Positions 1 through 7,500 of a DNA stretch of 8,145 nucleotides are shown piece after piece. The position numbers and the translations under genes were made by a program. Each line of letters opens with the position of its first letter. The stretch's first letter is position 1. Origin of the DNA: Prevotellaceae bacterium (GTDB lineage: Bacteria > Bacteroidota > Bacteroidia > Bacteroidales > Bacteroidaceae); NCBI GenBank assembly GCA_022508635.1, contig JAFLUV010000107.1, positions 1 through 8,145 of the forward strand, written 5' to 3'. The notes under the pieces are model-generated. The model did not search any database and was not told the DNA's origin. It was given only the letters and a program-made list of their open reading frames with translations.

Positions 1-28
1 GCGCCTCACGAACCTATGTTTCCTTATG

Positions 29-55
29 TAACGTGAATTCGTCGAACTCACGTTA
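29..55. repeat. Imperfect palindrome upstream of mutS promoter
   Basis: The arms TAACGTGAATTC and GAACTCACGTTA pair around a 3-nt centre. The single non-Watson-Crick position (37 with 47) is A-C on + and G-U on -. No T-run follows on either strand, so it is not a typical intrinsic terminator. It ends 16 bp before the -33 element of the mutS promoter, so it could be an operator-like site or the end of an upstream gene outside the window. The function is unknown. Confidence 0.35.
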
Positions 56-70
56 AAAATAAGTAGACCA

Positions 71-102
71 TTTGCAGAAAAGAGAAAAAAGCTGTATCTT
101 TG
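71..102 (+). promoter_or_regulatory. Bacteroidota-type promoter of the mutS cluster
   Basis: A -33 element TTTG at 71-74 is separated by 20 bp from a -7 element TATCTTTG at 95-102. This matches the known Bacteroidota housekeeping sigma consensus TTTG-N19-21-TAnnTTTG. Transcription should begin around 107-110, giving a 5' leader of about 85 nt before the mutS ATG at 193. An in-frame TTG at 100 lies inside the -7 element, so it cannot be the translation start for this transcript. Confidence 0.8.
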
Positions 103-106
103 CGTA

Positions 107-157
107 ATGAAAGCTTGTCAACTCCAAGGCAAATCTTGTTGGTGTCAAGGCGAATAG
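107..157 (+). CDS. Possible 16-codon Cys-rich upstream micro-ORF
   Basis: An ATG at 107, only a few bases after the -7 element, opens a 16-codon frame that reads MKACQLQGKSCWCQGE and stops with TAG at 155-157. It is out of frame with mutS and ends 35 bp before the mutS ATG. If transcription starts at or just before 107 it would be a leaderless ORF. Three cysteines and a tryptophan in 16 residues is unusual, but a frame this short can arise by chance. No ribosome-binding site can be placed before it. It is listed as a candidate leader peptide only. Confidence 0.15.
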   Translation: MKACQLQGKSCWCQGE

Positions 158-192
158 TAGTTCAGTTCAAACACCTCAGTTCTGACACAGAC

Positions 193-2811
193 ATGGCAAA
201 AGAGACGCTGACACCGATGATGAAACAATTCTACGACCTCAAGGCAAAACATCCCGAGGCTCTGCTATTGTTTCGCTGCGGTGATTTCTATGAGACGTAT
301 GCCGACGATGCCGTCATTGCTGCTGAGATACTCGGCATTACTTTGACACGACGGAACAATGGCAAGGCGGGTGCAACGGAGAGTACTGCGATGGCAGGAT
401 TCCCCTACCATGCCCTTGACACCTATCTACCGAAGCTCGTACGAGCAGGCAAACGTGTGGCAATCTGCGACCAGCTCGAAGATCCGAAGATGACGAAGAA
501 ACTCGTCAAACGCGGTATCACGGAACTCGTCACACCTGGTGTAACCATGTCGGAAACGGTACTTAACCACAGGGAGAACAATTTCCTTTGCGCCATTCAC
601 TTCGGTAAGCAAACCTGCGGCATGGCTCTCCTTGACATCAGTACCGGCGAATTCCTCGTCACAGAGGGTACAACTGACTATATTGATAAGCTCATGGCCT
701 CCTTCTCACCGAAGGAAGTACTCTACGAACGCGGTAAGAAGGGGATGTTTGAAGGGGCATTCGGAATACGTTATGTCACCTTTGAACTCGATGACTGGGC
801 CTTCACAGAACAGACCACCCGCCAAAAGTTATTGCGCCACTTTGAGGTAAGCAACCTTAAGGGTTTCGGCGTAGAGCACATGACAAGCGGCATAGTGGCA
901 AGTGGCGTCATCCTGCAATATCTGGAAATGACACAGCACCAACAGCTCGCACACATCACGACGCTGAGGCGCATTGAAGAGGACACGCATGTCCGGCTCG
1001 ACAAATTCACCGTCCGCAACCTCGAACTGGTAAGCAGCATGAACGAAGGCGGCGCATCGCTCTTGGACATCATTGACCGCACCGTCACCCCAATGGGCGC
1101 ACGTATGCTACACCGCTGGATGCTCTTTCCCCTGAAAGACTCCACACAAATAACAAAGCGACAGGACGTCGTGGAGTATTTTTTCCGCGACCCCAACTTG
1201 AGAGATTCCGTACTGGAACGGCTGAGCACGGTGGGCGACTTGGAGCGCATCATATCAAAGGTGAGTGCACGGCGTGTTACCCCACGCGATGTAATACAAC
1301 TCCACATCGCCCTACAAGCTGTGGATCCCATTAAGCAGATGTGCCTCGCTTCGGACGACCACACACTGCACGACATAGGCAGTCAACTGGATCTCTGTGC
1401 TGACATACGCGACCGCATTGCCCGAGAGGTGCGTCCAGACCCTCCACTGCTCACAACAAACGGTGGCATCATTGCAGATGGCATCAACGCAGAGTTGGAT
1501 GACTTGCGTCGCATCGCATACCAAGGAAAAAGCTACTTGTTGGAGATGCAGCAACGCGAGATAGAGAAAACGGGCATACAGAGCCTAAAGATAGGCTATA
1601 ACAACGTTTTTGGCTACTACCTTGAAGTCCGCAATACCTACCGCGACCACGTGCCATCCGAATGGATACGTAAGCAGACACTCACACAGGCAGAGCGATA
1701 CATCACCCAAGAGCTTAAGGAGTATGAAGACAAGATAATGGGTGCAGAGGAACGCATCTTCAGCCTCGAAGCGCAGCTGTTTGACCAGCTTGTTACTGCC
1801 ATTGCACACTATATCACCCCCATCCAACAGGATGCTTCGCTCTTGGCACAACTTGATTGTCTTCTCTCCTTTGCCCAAAGTGCACAGGAGAACCGCTACA
1901 TACGTCCCATTGTAGATGATAGTGATGCCATTGACATACATGGCGGACGTCATCCCGTCATAGAAAAGCAGCTCCCTGTAGGCGAACGCTACGTTCCAAA
2001 TGATGTTTTCCTTGACACACAGCAACAACAAATCATCATCATCACCGGACCGAACATGGCAGGTAAGAGTGCCCTGCTCCGCCAGACTGCCCTTATCACG
2101 CTGCTGGCACAAATGGGCAGTTTCGTACCAGCCGAACGCGCGCATATCGGATATGTGGATAAGATATTCACTCGCGTCGGGGCAAGTGACAACATCAGTA
2201 TCGGCGAAAGCACCTTCATGGTGGAGATGAACGAGGCGGCAAACATCCTGAACAACCTCTCAGAACGCAGCCTGGTGCTTTTCGATGAGTTAGGACGCGG
2301 TACGAGTACCTACGACGGTATCTCCATAGCGTGGGCCATCGTGGAATATATTCATGAAAGCCGCAAGGGACGTGCTCGTACGCTCTTCGCCACACATTAT
2401 CATGAACTGAACGAGATGGAGCGCAACTTCCAGCGCATAAAGAACTTCAACGTCAGTGTCAAGGAGGTTGACGGAAAGATCATCTTCCTTCGAAAATTAG
2501 AGCGCGGCGGCTCGGAACACAGCTTCGGCATACACGTTGCCAAGATAGCCGGCATGCCCAGAGCCATCGTGCAACGGGCAGAGACCATCCTCGAACAACT
2601 CGAGGGTTCTGTAAACCACAAAGACCCCGTGGGCAGAATCAAGACGGGCTCTGAAGCAGAGAAAGGCGTACAGATGAACTTCTTCCAGCTTGACGACCCT
2701 GTCCTCTGCCAGATACGCGACGAGATTCTCGGTTTGGATATCAATAACCTGACCCCTTTTGAGGCACTAAGTAAGCTCAACGACATCAAAAAGCTCGTGC
2801 GGGAGAAATGA
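193..2811 (+). CDS. mutS: DNA mismatch repair protein MutS
   Basis: MutS recognises base mismatches and small loops behind the replication fork as an ATP-dependent dimeric clamp and recruits MutL. Numbered from the ATG at 193 the protein has 872 residues, a normal full length. The mismatch-binding domain opens near residue 8 with the Phe-Xaa-Glu motif in GDFYETY (F32, E34). The connector, core lever and clamp domains follow. The ATPase domain has Walker A GPNMAGKS (619-626), Walker B VLFDE (695-699) followed by GRGTSTYDG, and FATHYHEL (732-739). QMNFF (827-831) near the C-terminus fits a sliding-clamp-binding motif. The ATG at 193 is preferred because MAKETLTPMMKQF begins where family members begin, and the upstream TTG at 100 is in the promoter. 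No key residue is missing. The gene is first in a three-gene overlapping cluster, and its TGA overlaps the next ATG (ATGA). Confidence 0.97.
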   Translation: MAKETLTPMMKQFYDLKAKHPEALLLFRCGDFYETYADDAVIAAEILGITLTRRNNGKAGATESTAMAGFPYHALDTYLPKLVRAGKRVAICDQLEDPKMTKKLVKRGITELVTPGVTMSETVLNHRENNFLCAIHFGKQTCGMALLDISTGEFLVTEGTTDYIDKLMASFSPKEVLYERGKKGMFEGAFGIRYVTFELDDWAFTEQTTRQKLLRHFEVSNLKGFGVEHMTSGIVASGVILQYLEMTQHQQLAHITTLRRIEEDTHVRLDKFTVRNLELVSSMNEGGASLLDIIDRTVTPMGARMLHRWMLFPLKDSTQITKRQDVVEYFFRDPNLRDSVLERLSTVGDLERIISKVSARRVTPRDVIQLHIALQAVDPIKQMCLASDDHTLHDIGSQLDLCADIRDRIAREVRPDPPLLTTNGGIIADGINAELDDLRRIAYQGKSYLLEMQQREIEKTGIQSLKIGYNNVFGYYLEVRNTYRDHVPSEWIRKQTLTQAERYITQELKEYEDKIMGAEERIFSLEAQLFDQLVTAIAHYITPIQQDASLLAQLDCLLSFAQSAQENRYIRPIVDDSDAIDIHGGRHPVIEKQLPVGERYVPNDVFLDTQQQQIIIITGPNMAGKSALLRQTALITLLAQMGSFVPAERAHIGYVDKIFTRVGASDNISIGESTFMVEMNEAANILNNLSERSLVLFDELGRGTSTYDGISIAWAIVEYIHESRKGRARTLFATHYHELNEMERNFQRIKNFNVSVKEVDGKIIFLRKLERGGSEHSFGIHVAKIAGMPRAIVQRAETILEQLEGSVNHKDPVGRIKTGSEAEKGVQMNFFQLDDPVLCQIRDEILGLDINNLTPFEALSKLNDIKKLVREK

Positions 2812-3356
2812 ACGGAGCGGCGACAGAAGCAATAGAACAGCAGGTACAGAATGCCGTTGAACTCTTCATGCAGGGCTATGGCTGCTGCCAGAGTGTCGTT
2901 ACCGCATTTGCCGACCGCTACGGACTGGACAGAGAAATGGCTTTGCGCATCAGTGCCGGCTTTGGCGGTGGCGTGGGAAGGATGCGCATGATGTGCGGCA
3001 CTTGCTCGGCTTTGGTCATGCTTGCCGGTCTGGAGAAAGGACAGATCCGAGGCAACGACCGCGAAGGAAAGGCCGTATGCTACCAGTTCACACGCCAGCT
3101 CCTCGAAACCTTCCGCCAGAGAAACGGCAGCATCATTTGTGCTGAACTGTTGCAGATGAGCAACGTTGAGATTGAGACACACACCGTACAACCCGCCGAA
3201 CGCAATGAGGCATACTATCGTATTCGCCCCTGCGCCAGTAAGGTGGAGAGTGCTGCTCGCATCTTTGCCGAATGGATTCTCTCCACCTCTGTAGGGAAGG
3301 ACACCTCATGCAACATGAACACCACACCCTCTGATACAAACCTATGCGCCGGTTAG
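2808..3356 (+). CDS. C_GCAxxG_C_C family protein (probable redox/metal Cys protein)
   Basis: This 182-residue protein matches the C_GCAxxG_C_C family of small cysteine proteins, whose biochemical role is not established. In the sequence, GYGCCQSV (C26, C27) is followed by GFGGGVGRMRMMCGTCSALVM (51-71; C63, C66), then C91, then SIICAELL (C111), and finally RPCASKVESAARI (C142). The conserved cysteines suggest disulfide chemistry or metal/cofactor binding. No signal peptide is visible, and the glycine-rich segment near residue 55 could sit against a membrane. The final 24 or so residues are outside the family core and overlap the next gene. Its ATG overlaps the mutS stop by 4 bp and its end overlaps the next gene by 13 bp, so translation is probably coupled. 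Family assignment is firm; function is not. Confidence 0.85.
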   Translation: MNGAATEAIEQQVQNAVELFMQGYGCCQSVVTAFADRYGLDREMALRISAGFGGGVGRMRMMCGTCSALVMLAGLEKGQIRGNDREGKAVCYQFTRQLLETFRQRNGSIICAELLQMSNVEIETHTVQPAERNEAYYRIRPCASKVESAARIFAEWILSTSVGKDTSCNMNTTPSDTNLCAG

Positions 3357-5311
3357 CTTTCTTCTTGCTTCTCCTTGTAGTTGGGGAAACATACGCTCAG
3401 GTCCTCTCTTCCACGGAGGAACAAAAGCAGGGGAAGGTGTTGTGGGATGACTTTGTTGAGGAATACATGAGCGACGAAGAGAGGGCAGACGAAGAAGACC
3501 TACAACTCTGCCTGCAAGATCTCAAGGAACTCTTCGAACATCCCCTGAACATTAATACCGCAACGATCAGCGATCTCCGGCAGCTGCCGTTCCTCTCGGA
3601 CAAACAGATTGAGCAGATACATGCCTACATCTACTTTCACGGGCAGATGCAGACGCTCTCCGAGCTGCGTCTCGTACCGCTTCTTGACGATGCCACATGC
3701 CGTCGTCTTTCACTTTTCACCTATGCCGAGGCAGAACAGCTGCCGTCCCAACGTTCCCCGAACCGGCTGCACCATAATTTCTCCACGCGTCTCGACGTGC
3801 CGCTCTACTACCGCAACGGACAGCTGCGACCAGATGGCTACCGGGGCGATCCACTCTACCACCGCATACGCTACACGCTGTCGGGAAGCCACCACTTCTC
3901 CGCGGGACTGCGCATAGAGAAGGATGCCGGCGAACGCTTCTATGACAGCTATGGTGCATACGTTGCACTTCAGGACATGGGCTGCGTGCGGCGAGCCGTA
4001 GCAGGTGACTTTCGCATCGGCTTTGGCGAAGGCCTCGTACTGGGAAACAGCACCTGGAGCAGCAAGACAGCGCCGTCCCTCAAGGTGCAGAGCGGCTTAC
4101 GACCCATGACGGGAATGGACGAGACAAACTTCTTTCGCGGTGCTGCGGTCACGCTATCGCCGGGCAGAGATATCCGTCTCAGCCTATTTGCCTCCCATCG
4201 CAAGCGTGATGCCACACTGACCGACAAGGGAGAGGTACAGACACTGCTCAGCAGTGGCTACCACCGCACGCGCACCGAATGGGATCGTCGTCGCAACGTG
4301 GGCAGCACCGTAGCGGGCGGCAATGTCGACTGGCAGGGCAGAGGCTTCCACATAGGAGCGACGGGTTACTGGCAGCAGTTCAGCCGCACCCTCAATCCCG
4401 GCACCCAGCCGTATCGTGCCATCTATCCGAGAGGAGAGAACTTCGGAGCCATGGGCCTGAACTATGGCTACACGCACTATCGCCTTTCGCTGGCAGGCGA
4501 AACCGCTTACAGCACTGCCCGCAGCGGCATAGCTACCATCAACCGTGCTTCGTGGACCTTCAGCCGCCGATACGTACTTTCCGCCGTGCAGCGCTTCTAT
4601 GCCTACCAGTACTATTCCTTTTACAGCAATGCTCTTGCCGAGAACGGCAACGCCCAGAACGAGAGCGGCATCCTCCTGCACCTGCTGGCTGAGCCGCTGA
4701 CAGGCTTGTCGCTGACCGCCTACGCCGACTTCTTCTACCATCCCTGGCCACGTTTCCGTATGACGCACAGCAGCACGGGACAGGACTTCATGCTGCAGGG
4801 CACGCACACCATTGCGCGACGGCACACCCTCTCGGCACGCTACCACCTGAAGCGCAAGGAGAGTGCCGACATCATGGAGCCTCATCACCGCCTGACGACG
4901 CGCTGGAGCTACGAACCCTCGCGCCATTGGCATTGGCAGACGACGGCAGCGCTCCACCGCGTGCTTGGCAGCACCGGTGCAATGCTTGCGCAGAGAGTAC
5001 GCTGCACCATGCCAAGACCCGGCTTGCGATTCGACGGACAGTTAGGATATTTCCGCACCGACGACTACCTGAGTCGCATCCATGTCGTGCGGCCAGCGCT
5101 CCACAGCAGCGTCTCCTCGGCATCGTTCTATGGCCACGGCATGCACGCCACCCTCACCTGCTGCTGGCAAAGCAAGGACAGGCACTGGATGCTTGAAGCA
5201 AGCTATGCCGCAGTGCGGTACTTTGACCGCAACGAGCAGGGCAGCGGCCTGCAAACCATCATGAGTCCCTGCAAGAACGACCTTTCCATGCAGTTTTGCC
5301 TGATGGTATGA
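3344..5311 (+). CDS. Secreted helix-hairpin-helix protein with probable beta-barrel C-terminal region
   Basis: The protein has 655 residues. Residues 1-18 form a signal peptide (MRR, then a run of Leu/Val/Phe, ending TYA before Q19). An acidic linker (about 30-60) leads to a ComEA-like helix-hairpin-helix region. PLNINTATISDLRQLPFLSD (67-86) is the first hairpin, and a second, weaker one reads TLSELRLVPLLDDATCRRL (104-122). HhH modules normally bind DNA backbone without sequence specificity. From about residue 140 to the end the sequence alternates aromatic and polar residues (for example YRNGQLRP, YHRIRYTLSGSHHF, FSAGLRIEKD), typical of outer-membrane beta strands with Arg/Tyr-rich turns. 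The last residues, LSMQFCLMV, could be a closing strand. Comparable HhH proteins of this length occur in Bacteroidales, but I know of no assigned function. A role in binding or taking up DNA at the cell surface is inference. The start overlaps the preceding gene by 13 bp, and the signal peptide at the ATG supports this start. Confidence 0.8.
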   Translation: MRRLAFFLLLLVVGETYAQVLSSTEEQKQGKVLWDDFVEEYMSDEERADEEDLQLCLQDLKELFEHPLNINTATISDLRQLPFLSDKQIEQIHAYIYFHGQMQTLSELRLVPLLDDATCRRLSLFTYAEAEQLPSQRSPNRLHHNFSTRLDVPLYYRNGQLRPDGYRGDPLYHRIRYTLSGSHHFSAGLRIEKDAGERFYDSYGAYVALQDMGCVRRAVAGDFRIGFGEGLVLGNSTWSSKTAPSLKVQSGLRPMTGMDETNFFRGAAVTLSPGRDIRLSLFASHRKRDATLTDKGEVQTLLSSGYHRTRTEWDRRRNVGSTVAGGNVDWQGRGFHIGATGYWQQFSRTLNPGTQPYRAIYPRGENFGAMGLNYGYTHYRLSLAGETAYSTARSGIATINRASWTFSRRYVLSAVQRFYAYQYYSFYSNALAENGNAQNESGILLHLLAEPLTGLSLTAYADFFYHPWPRFRMTHSSTGQDFMLQGTHTIARRHTLSARYHLKRKESADIMEPHHRLTTRWSYEPSRHWHWQTTAALHRVLGSTGAMLAQRVRCTMPRPGLRFDGQLGYFRTDDYLSRIHVVRPALHSSVSSASFYGHGMHATLTCCWQSKDRHWMLEASYAAVRYFDRNEQGSGLQTIMSPCKNDLSMQFCLMV

Positions 5312-5365
5312 GCCAAGCTCTTTTTTGTCAGCTTCACCGGACAGTATGAATTTCGGCCAGGTAGC

Positions 5366-5398
5366 AAAAAAGGGATACTCATCCCAGAGTACCCCTTT
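5366..5398 (-). terminator. Intrinsic terminator of the - strand OMP-lipoprotein unit
   Basis: The arms at 5387-5398 and 5369-5380 form a 12-bp stem with a 6-nt loop (5381-5386). One pair is A-C on + but G-U on -, so the stem is complete only in - strand RNA. There the stem runs directly into six U residues (5371-5366). The + side is followed by CTCGAATTG without a T-run. It lies 32 bp past the lipoprotein stop. It may also weakly stop the convergent + transcript ending at 5311. Confidence 0.8.
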
Positions 5399-5429
5399 CT
5401 CGAATTGACCGTGGTCGGCGAAGCCTTGA

Positions 5430-6437
5430 TTACAGAACCGCGGTCAGCGTCGTGACGATGACCATTCGTACGCTGTTTCCTTCAGCATTTGTGGTGTAGT
5501 CTTCATAGAAACGCATCTGTTTGCCTGCAAAGCGGACTGTGAGGGAACCGTCGGTTTGTCCTCCCATGCTGTTATCGCTCCAGTAGAGGATTCCATTTTG
5601 TTCGTCCTGCCATCTCCAGTTTCTCAGGTGTGCGCTGCCATCGGGTGTAATGAGCAGGTAGGTGCCATTCTTGGAGAATATTACTTTGTCTGCTACTGCG
5701 TCGCCCAGAGCATCGGCGAGTTCTTCGGCCAGTTCGTCGTCTCCGTAATCGCTGCTATCTGGTACGATCTTCACATGGTCGACATATTTTCCATTTAAAT
5801 AGACCCACATTTCGAGGCTGTTGAAGTCCCAGGTACGGCAGAGGCTCTTCGTTGCATCACTTGACCGAGAGCTTGTCTCTTCGACGTAGACCGTAGAAGT
5901 GCGCCCGCCTCTGGAGTAGTATATCTGGCTCTCTCCCAGCTCTGTGAGGTCTATTTCGTCGCCATTGCTGAGGCGATATACTTTGTGTCGGACGACTTCG
6001 AATGTGCCGTATTCGCCGCCATAAAAGTAAGTCGTGCCGTTATCGTCTGCCGCGCTTCGCGTAAGCAACGTGCCGGTTCTTTGGTGGAAGACGGCAGCAC
6101 TATCGGCTCTTGTCTTGAGGGAATTTGTCTCTGAATAGTCGTAGTTGTACGAATAGGTCATGAGATAGGTGCCGTCGGGGAATAGTTCAAACGTAGAGAA
6201 AGGGAGGTCTCCCGACTCGCTTTCCTTGGCCTCGATGCGCACGGCTTCATTGGCATACGACTCTGCAGGCAGGTCGTTGAGGGTAAATTCTGCAGAAGGC
6301 AGTGCTCCTGAAGGTGGGGTGTTTGATGATCCTGAAGGCGGAGTGCCGCCGTCTTTATCATCGTCCGGGTCTATGCCGATACATGCCGACATCATCAGGC
6401 TTGCACAGGCAAGCAGAAAGAAACTTCTAAATTTCAT
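5430..6437 (-). CDS. Lipoprotein with two lipocalin-like segments
   Basis: The protein has 335 residues. MKFRSFFLLACASLMMSAC is a lipoprotein signal peptide with the modified Cys at 19. The following IGIDPDDDKDGG is acid-rich close to the cysteine, resembling the Bacteroidota lipoprotein export signal, so surface exposure is likely but inferred. A Pro/Ser/Gly linker (31-48) contains an 8-residue repeat (TPPSGSSN, TPPSGALP; 24-bp DNA repeat near 6306-6353). Two beta-rich segments follow. Residues 77-165 include FELFPDGTYLMTY and YGTFEVVRHKVYRLSNG. Residues 200-335 include RTWDFNSLEMWVYLNGKYV, VIFSKNGTYLLITPDG and NWRWQDEQNGILYWSD. These look like lipocalin-like folds, but I cannot name a family with certainty. 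A longer open frame reaches upstream to 6785, but its added part is an Arg-rich shadow of the preceding gene. The ATG at 6437 is supported by the signal peptide and an A-rich stretch (ACAAAAAAACAA) before it. Confidence 0.85.
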   Translation of the reverse strand: MKFRSFFLLACASLMMSACIGIDPDDDKDGGTPPSGSSNTPPSGALPSAEFTLNDLPAESYANEAVRIEAKESESGDLPFSTFELFPDGTYLMTYSYNYDYSETNSLKTRADSAAVFHQRTGTLLTRSAADDNGTTYFYGGEYGTFEVVRHKVYRLSNGDEIDLTELGESQIYYSRGGRTSTVYVEETSSRSSDATKSLCRTWDFNSLEMWVYLNGKYVDHVKIVPDSSDYGDDELAEELADALGDAVADKVIFSKNGTYLLITPDGSAHLRNWRWQDEQNGILYWSDNSMGGQTDGSLTVRFAGKQMRFYEDYTTNAEGNSVRMVIVTTLTAVL

Positions 6438-6460
6438 GATTGCGTTGTTTTTTTGTAAGT

Positions 6461-7411
6461 TTAGAATCTTATTGCTACGTACAGGCGCGGTCCTCGCTGG
6501 CGGAGCTTGAAGGTTTCGGTGTTGAAGATGTTGGATATGCTGAAGTCTTCGTAGCCGAGGTCTTCGTCGTAGCTGAGGTCTTCGTCGTAGTCTTCGTTGA
6601 AGGACATTTGCTTGTACTTGATCTTGCTCCACTGGCCTTCGACTCCGATGGTCAGGGCTTTGTAGGAGGCGGAGAAGCCTGCTGCGAATGCTACTCCGAA
6701 GCCGTAGGAGAAGTTTTCGTTCTCGATGATGCCGGTTGCGGTGGGCTTTGCGTGGAAGTAGAGCGAGACGATGAGGTGCTTCCAAGGGTTGACATTGATG
6801 GTGGGTCCGACGTGCAGGCTATAGTCGATCTTGTGCATGCCGAGGTTTATGCCCATCTCTTCCATGATTGAGGAGATGCCGGGGCGGTCGGGCTCTGGAC
6901 TTACGATGTCGTCGAAGCCGTCCGGGTTCGAGCCTGCGGCGGTGCCTTCAGACGGGAAGGCCTCTATGTCCTTGAGCTTGAGCTTTGAGTAGCTGAGGTC
7001 CATGAAGCCGTAGTCAAGTCCGAACTTCACCATTCCCCAGAGCGGCTTGGAGTGGAAGTAGAGGTTGCGGCCCTGCTGAAGGGAGATGGAGAAGGCCGTC
7101 TTCCACGTCATGTCCACCCCGTCGGTACGTTCTGTGCGCGGAAGGTTGAATGCCAGCTTCCAGTACTTCTTGCGGTCCCAGACTCCTTCCAGCGGCGTGA
7201 AGGTCCACTTCCTTCCCTTTTCCGCTACGATGGTCTCTGTCTGTTCGAAGTCGTCCGTGAGGCTTTGCGGCGAGTTGCCGGTTTCGCTTCGGACTTCTTC
7301 GTTTCCGGTGGCGGAGTCCGTCCCCGTCTCCTGCGCGCTGACTGCGGAGGATGTCAGGAGCACCACTGCCATGAGGGCTGTAGTGCGCCTTGTCATCATT
7401 GTTTTTTTCAT
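6461..7411 (-). CDS. Small outer-membrane beta-barrel-like protein
   Basis: The protein has 316 residues. A signal peptide covers 1-26 (MKKTMMTRR, hydrophobic core, AVSA before Q27). A low-complexity Thr/Glu/Ser region follows to about residue 65. The remainder has alternating aromatic/hydrophobic strands such as WKTAFSISLQQGRNLYFHS, MVKFGLDYGFMDLSYSKL, IDYSLHVGPTINVNPW and IVSLYFHAKP, and ends in RGPRLYVAIRF. A terminal Phe on a beta strand is a known outer-membrane protein signature. A loop near residues 272-290 carries an acidic repeat. I do not recognise a specific family; an 8- to 10-stranded barrel is a guess. It is the first gene of a two-gene unit, with 23 bp to the lipoprotein ATG. 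The two products may work together at the outer membrane. The ATG at 7411 gives a proper signal peptide; later Met codons at residues 5 and 6 are possible alternatives. Confidence 0.8.
   Translation of the reverse strand: MKKTMMTRRTTALMAVVLLTSSAVSAQETGTDSATGNEEVRSETGNSPQSLTDDFEQTETIVAEKGRKWTFTPLEGVWDRKKYWKLAFNLPRTERTDGVDMTWKTAFSISLQQGRNLYFHSKPLWGMVKFGLDYGFMDLSYSKLKLKDIEAFPSEGTAAGSNPDGFDDIVSPEPDRPGISSIMEEMGINLGMHKIDYSLHVGPTINVNPWKHLIVSLYFHAKPTATGIIENENFSYGFGVAFAAGFSASYKALTIGVEGQWSKIKYKQMSFNEDYDEDLSYDEDLGYEDFSISNIFNTETFKLRQRGPRLYVAIRF
6551..6599 (-). repeat. 18-bp tandem repeat inside the OMP gene
   Basis: Two 18-bp units at 6551-6568 and 6569-6586 differ at one base, and a partial third unit follows at 6587-6599. 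The period keeps the reading frame and encodes the six-residue acidic repeat around DEDLSY and DEDLGY, flanked by NEDY and EDFS. The segment is probably a surface or periplasmic loop. Copy number could vary by slippage without breaking the frame. Confidence 0.75.
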
Positions 7412-7433
7412 AGCTGAAAAACCAGTGATCCGG

Positions 7434-7500
7434 GCAGTTCCTTCAGGATCCTTTAGTCATATATACACGTGAAGCATGGAACTGCAATACTACATCACGT
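7434..7500 (-). promoter_or_regulatory. Possible pseudoknot-type leader structure before the OMP start
   Basis: In the - strand leader, ACGTGA (7500-7495) can pair with TCACGT (7472-7467). Inside that loop, GCAGTTCC (7485-7478) is perfectly complementary to GGAACTGC (7441-7434), outside the hairpin. The two stems interlock, so they would form a pseudoknot or exclude each other. The second stem ends 22 nt before the OMP start codon, close enough to influence ribosome access. This is read from complementarity alone, and an 8-bp match could occur by chance in a leader of this length. Confidence 0.3.

Noticed and set aside
100..192. N-terminal extension of MutS from a TTG start
   Set aside because: The TTG is part of the -7 promoter element, and the added 31 residues do not resemble MutS. 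MAKETLTPMMKQF at 193 is the family-like start.
771..1376. 201-codon frame on the - strand
   Set aside because: It is antisense to the mutS core region; Ser/Arg/Cys-rich with no family features.
2400..3191. 263-codon frame on the - strand
   Set aside because: It is antisense to mutS and the cysteine protein, has low-complexity Ser/Arg composition and no motif, so it is a shadow frame.
4184..4957. 257-codon frame on the - strand
   Set aside because: It is antisense to the HhH protein gene with Ala/Val/Arg-rich sequence and no recognisable domain.
6438..6785. 116-residue N-terminal extension of the lipoprotein frame
   Set aside because: The extension is Arg/Leu-rich, lies wholly inside the OMP gene in another frame, and would bury the lipoprotein signal peptide.
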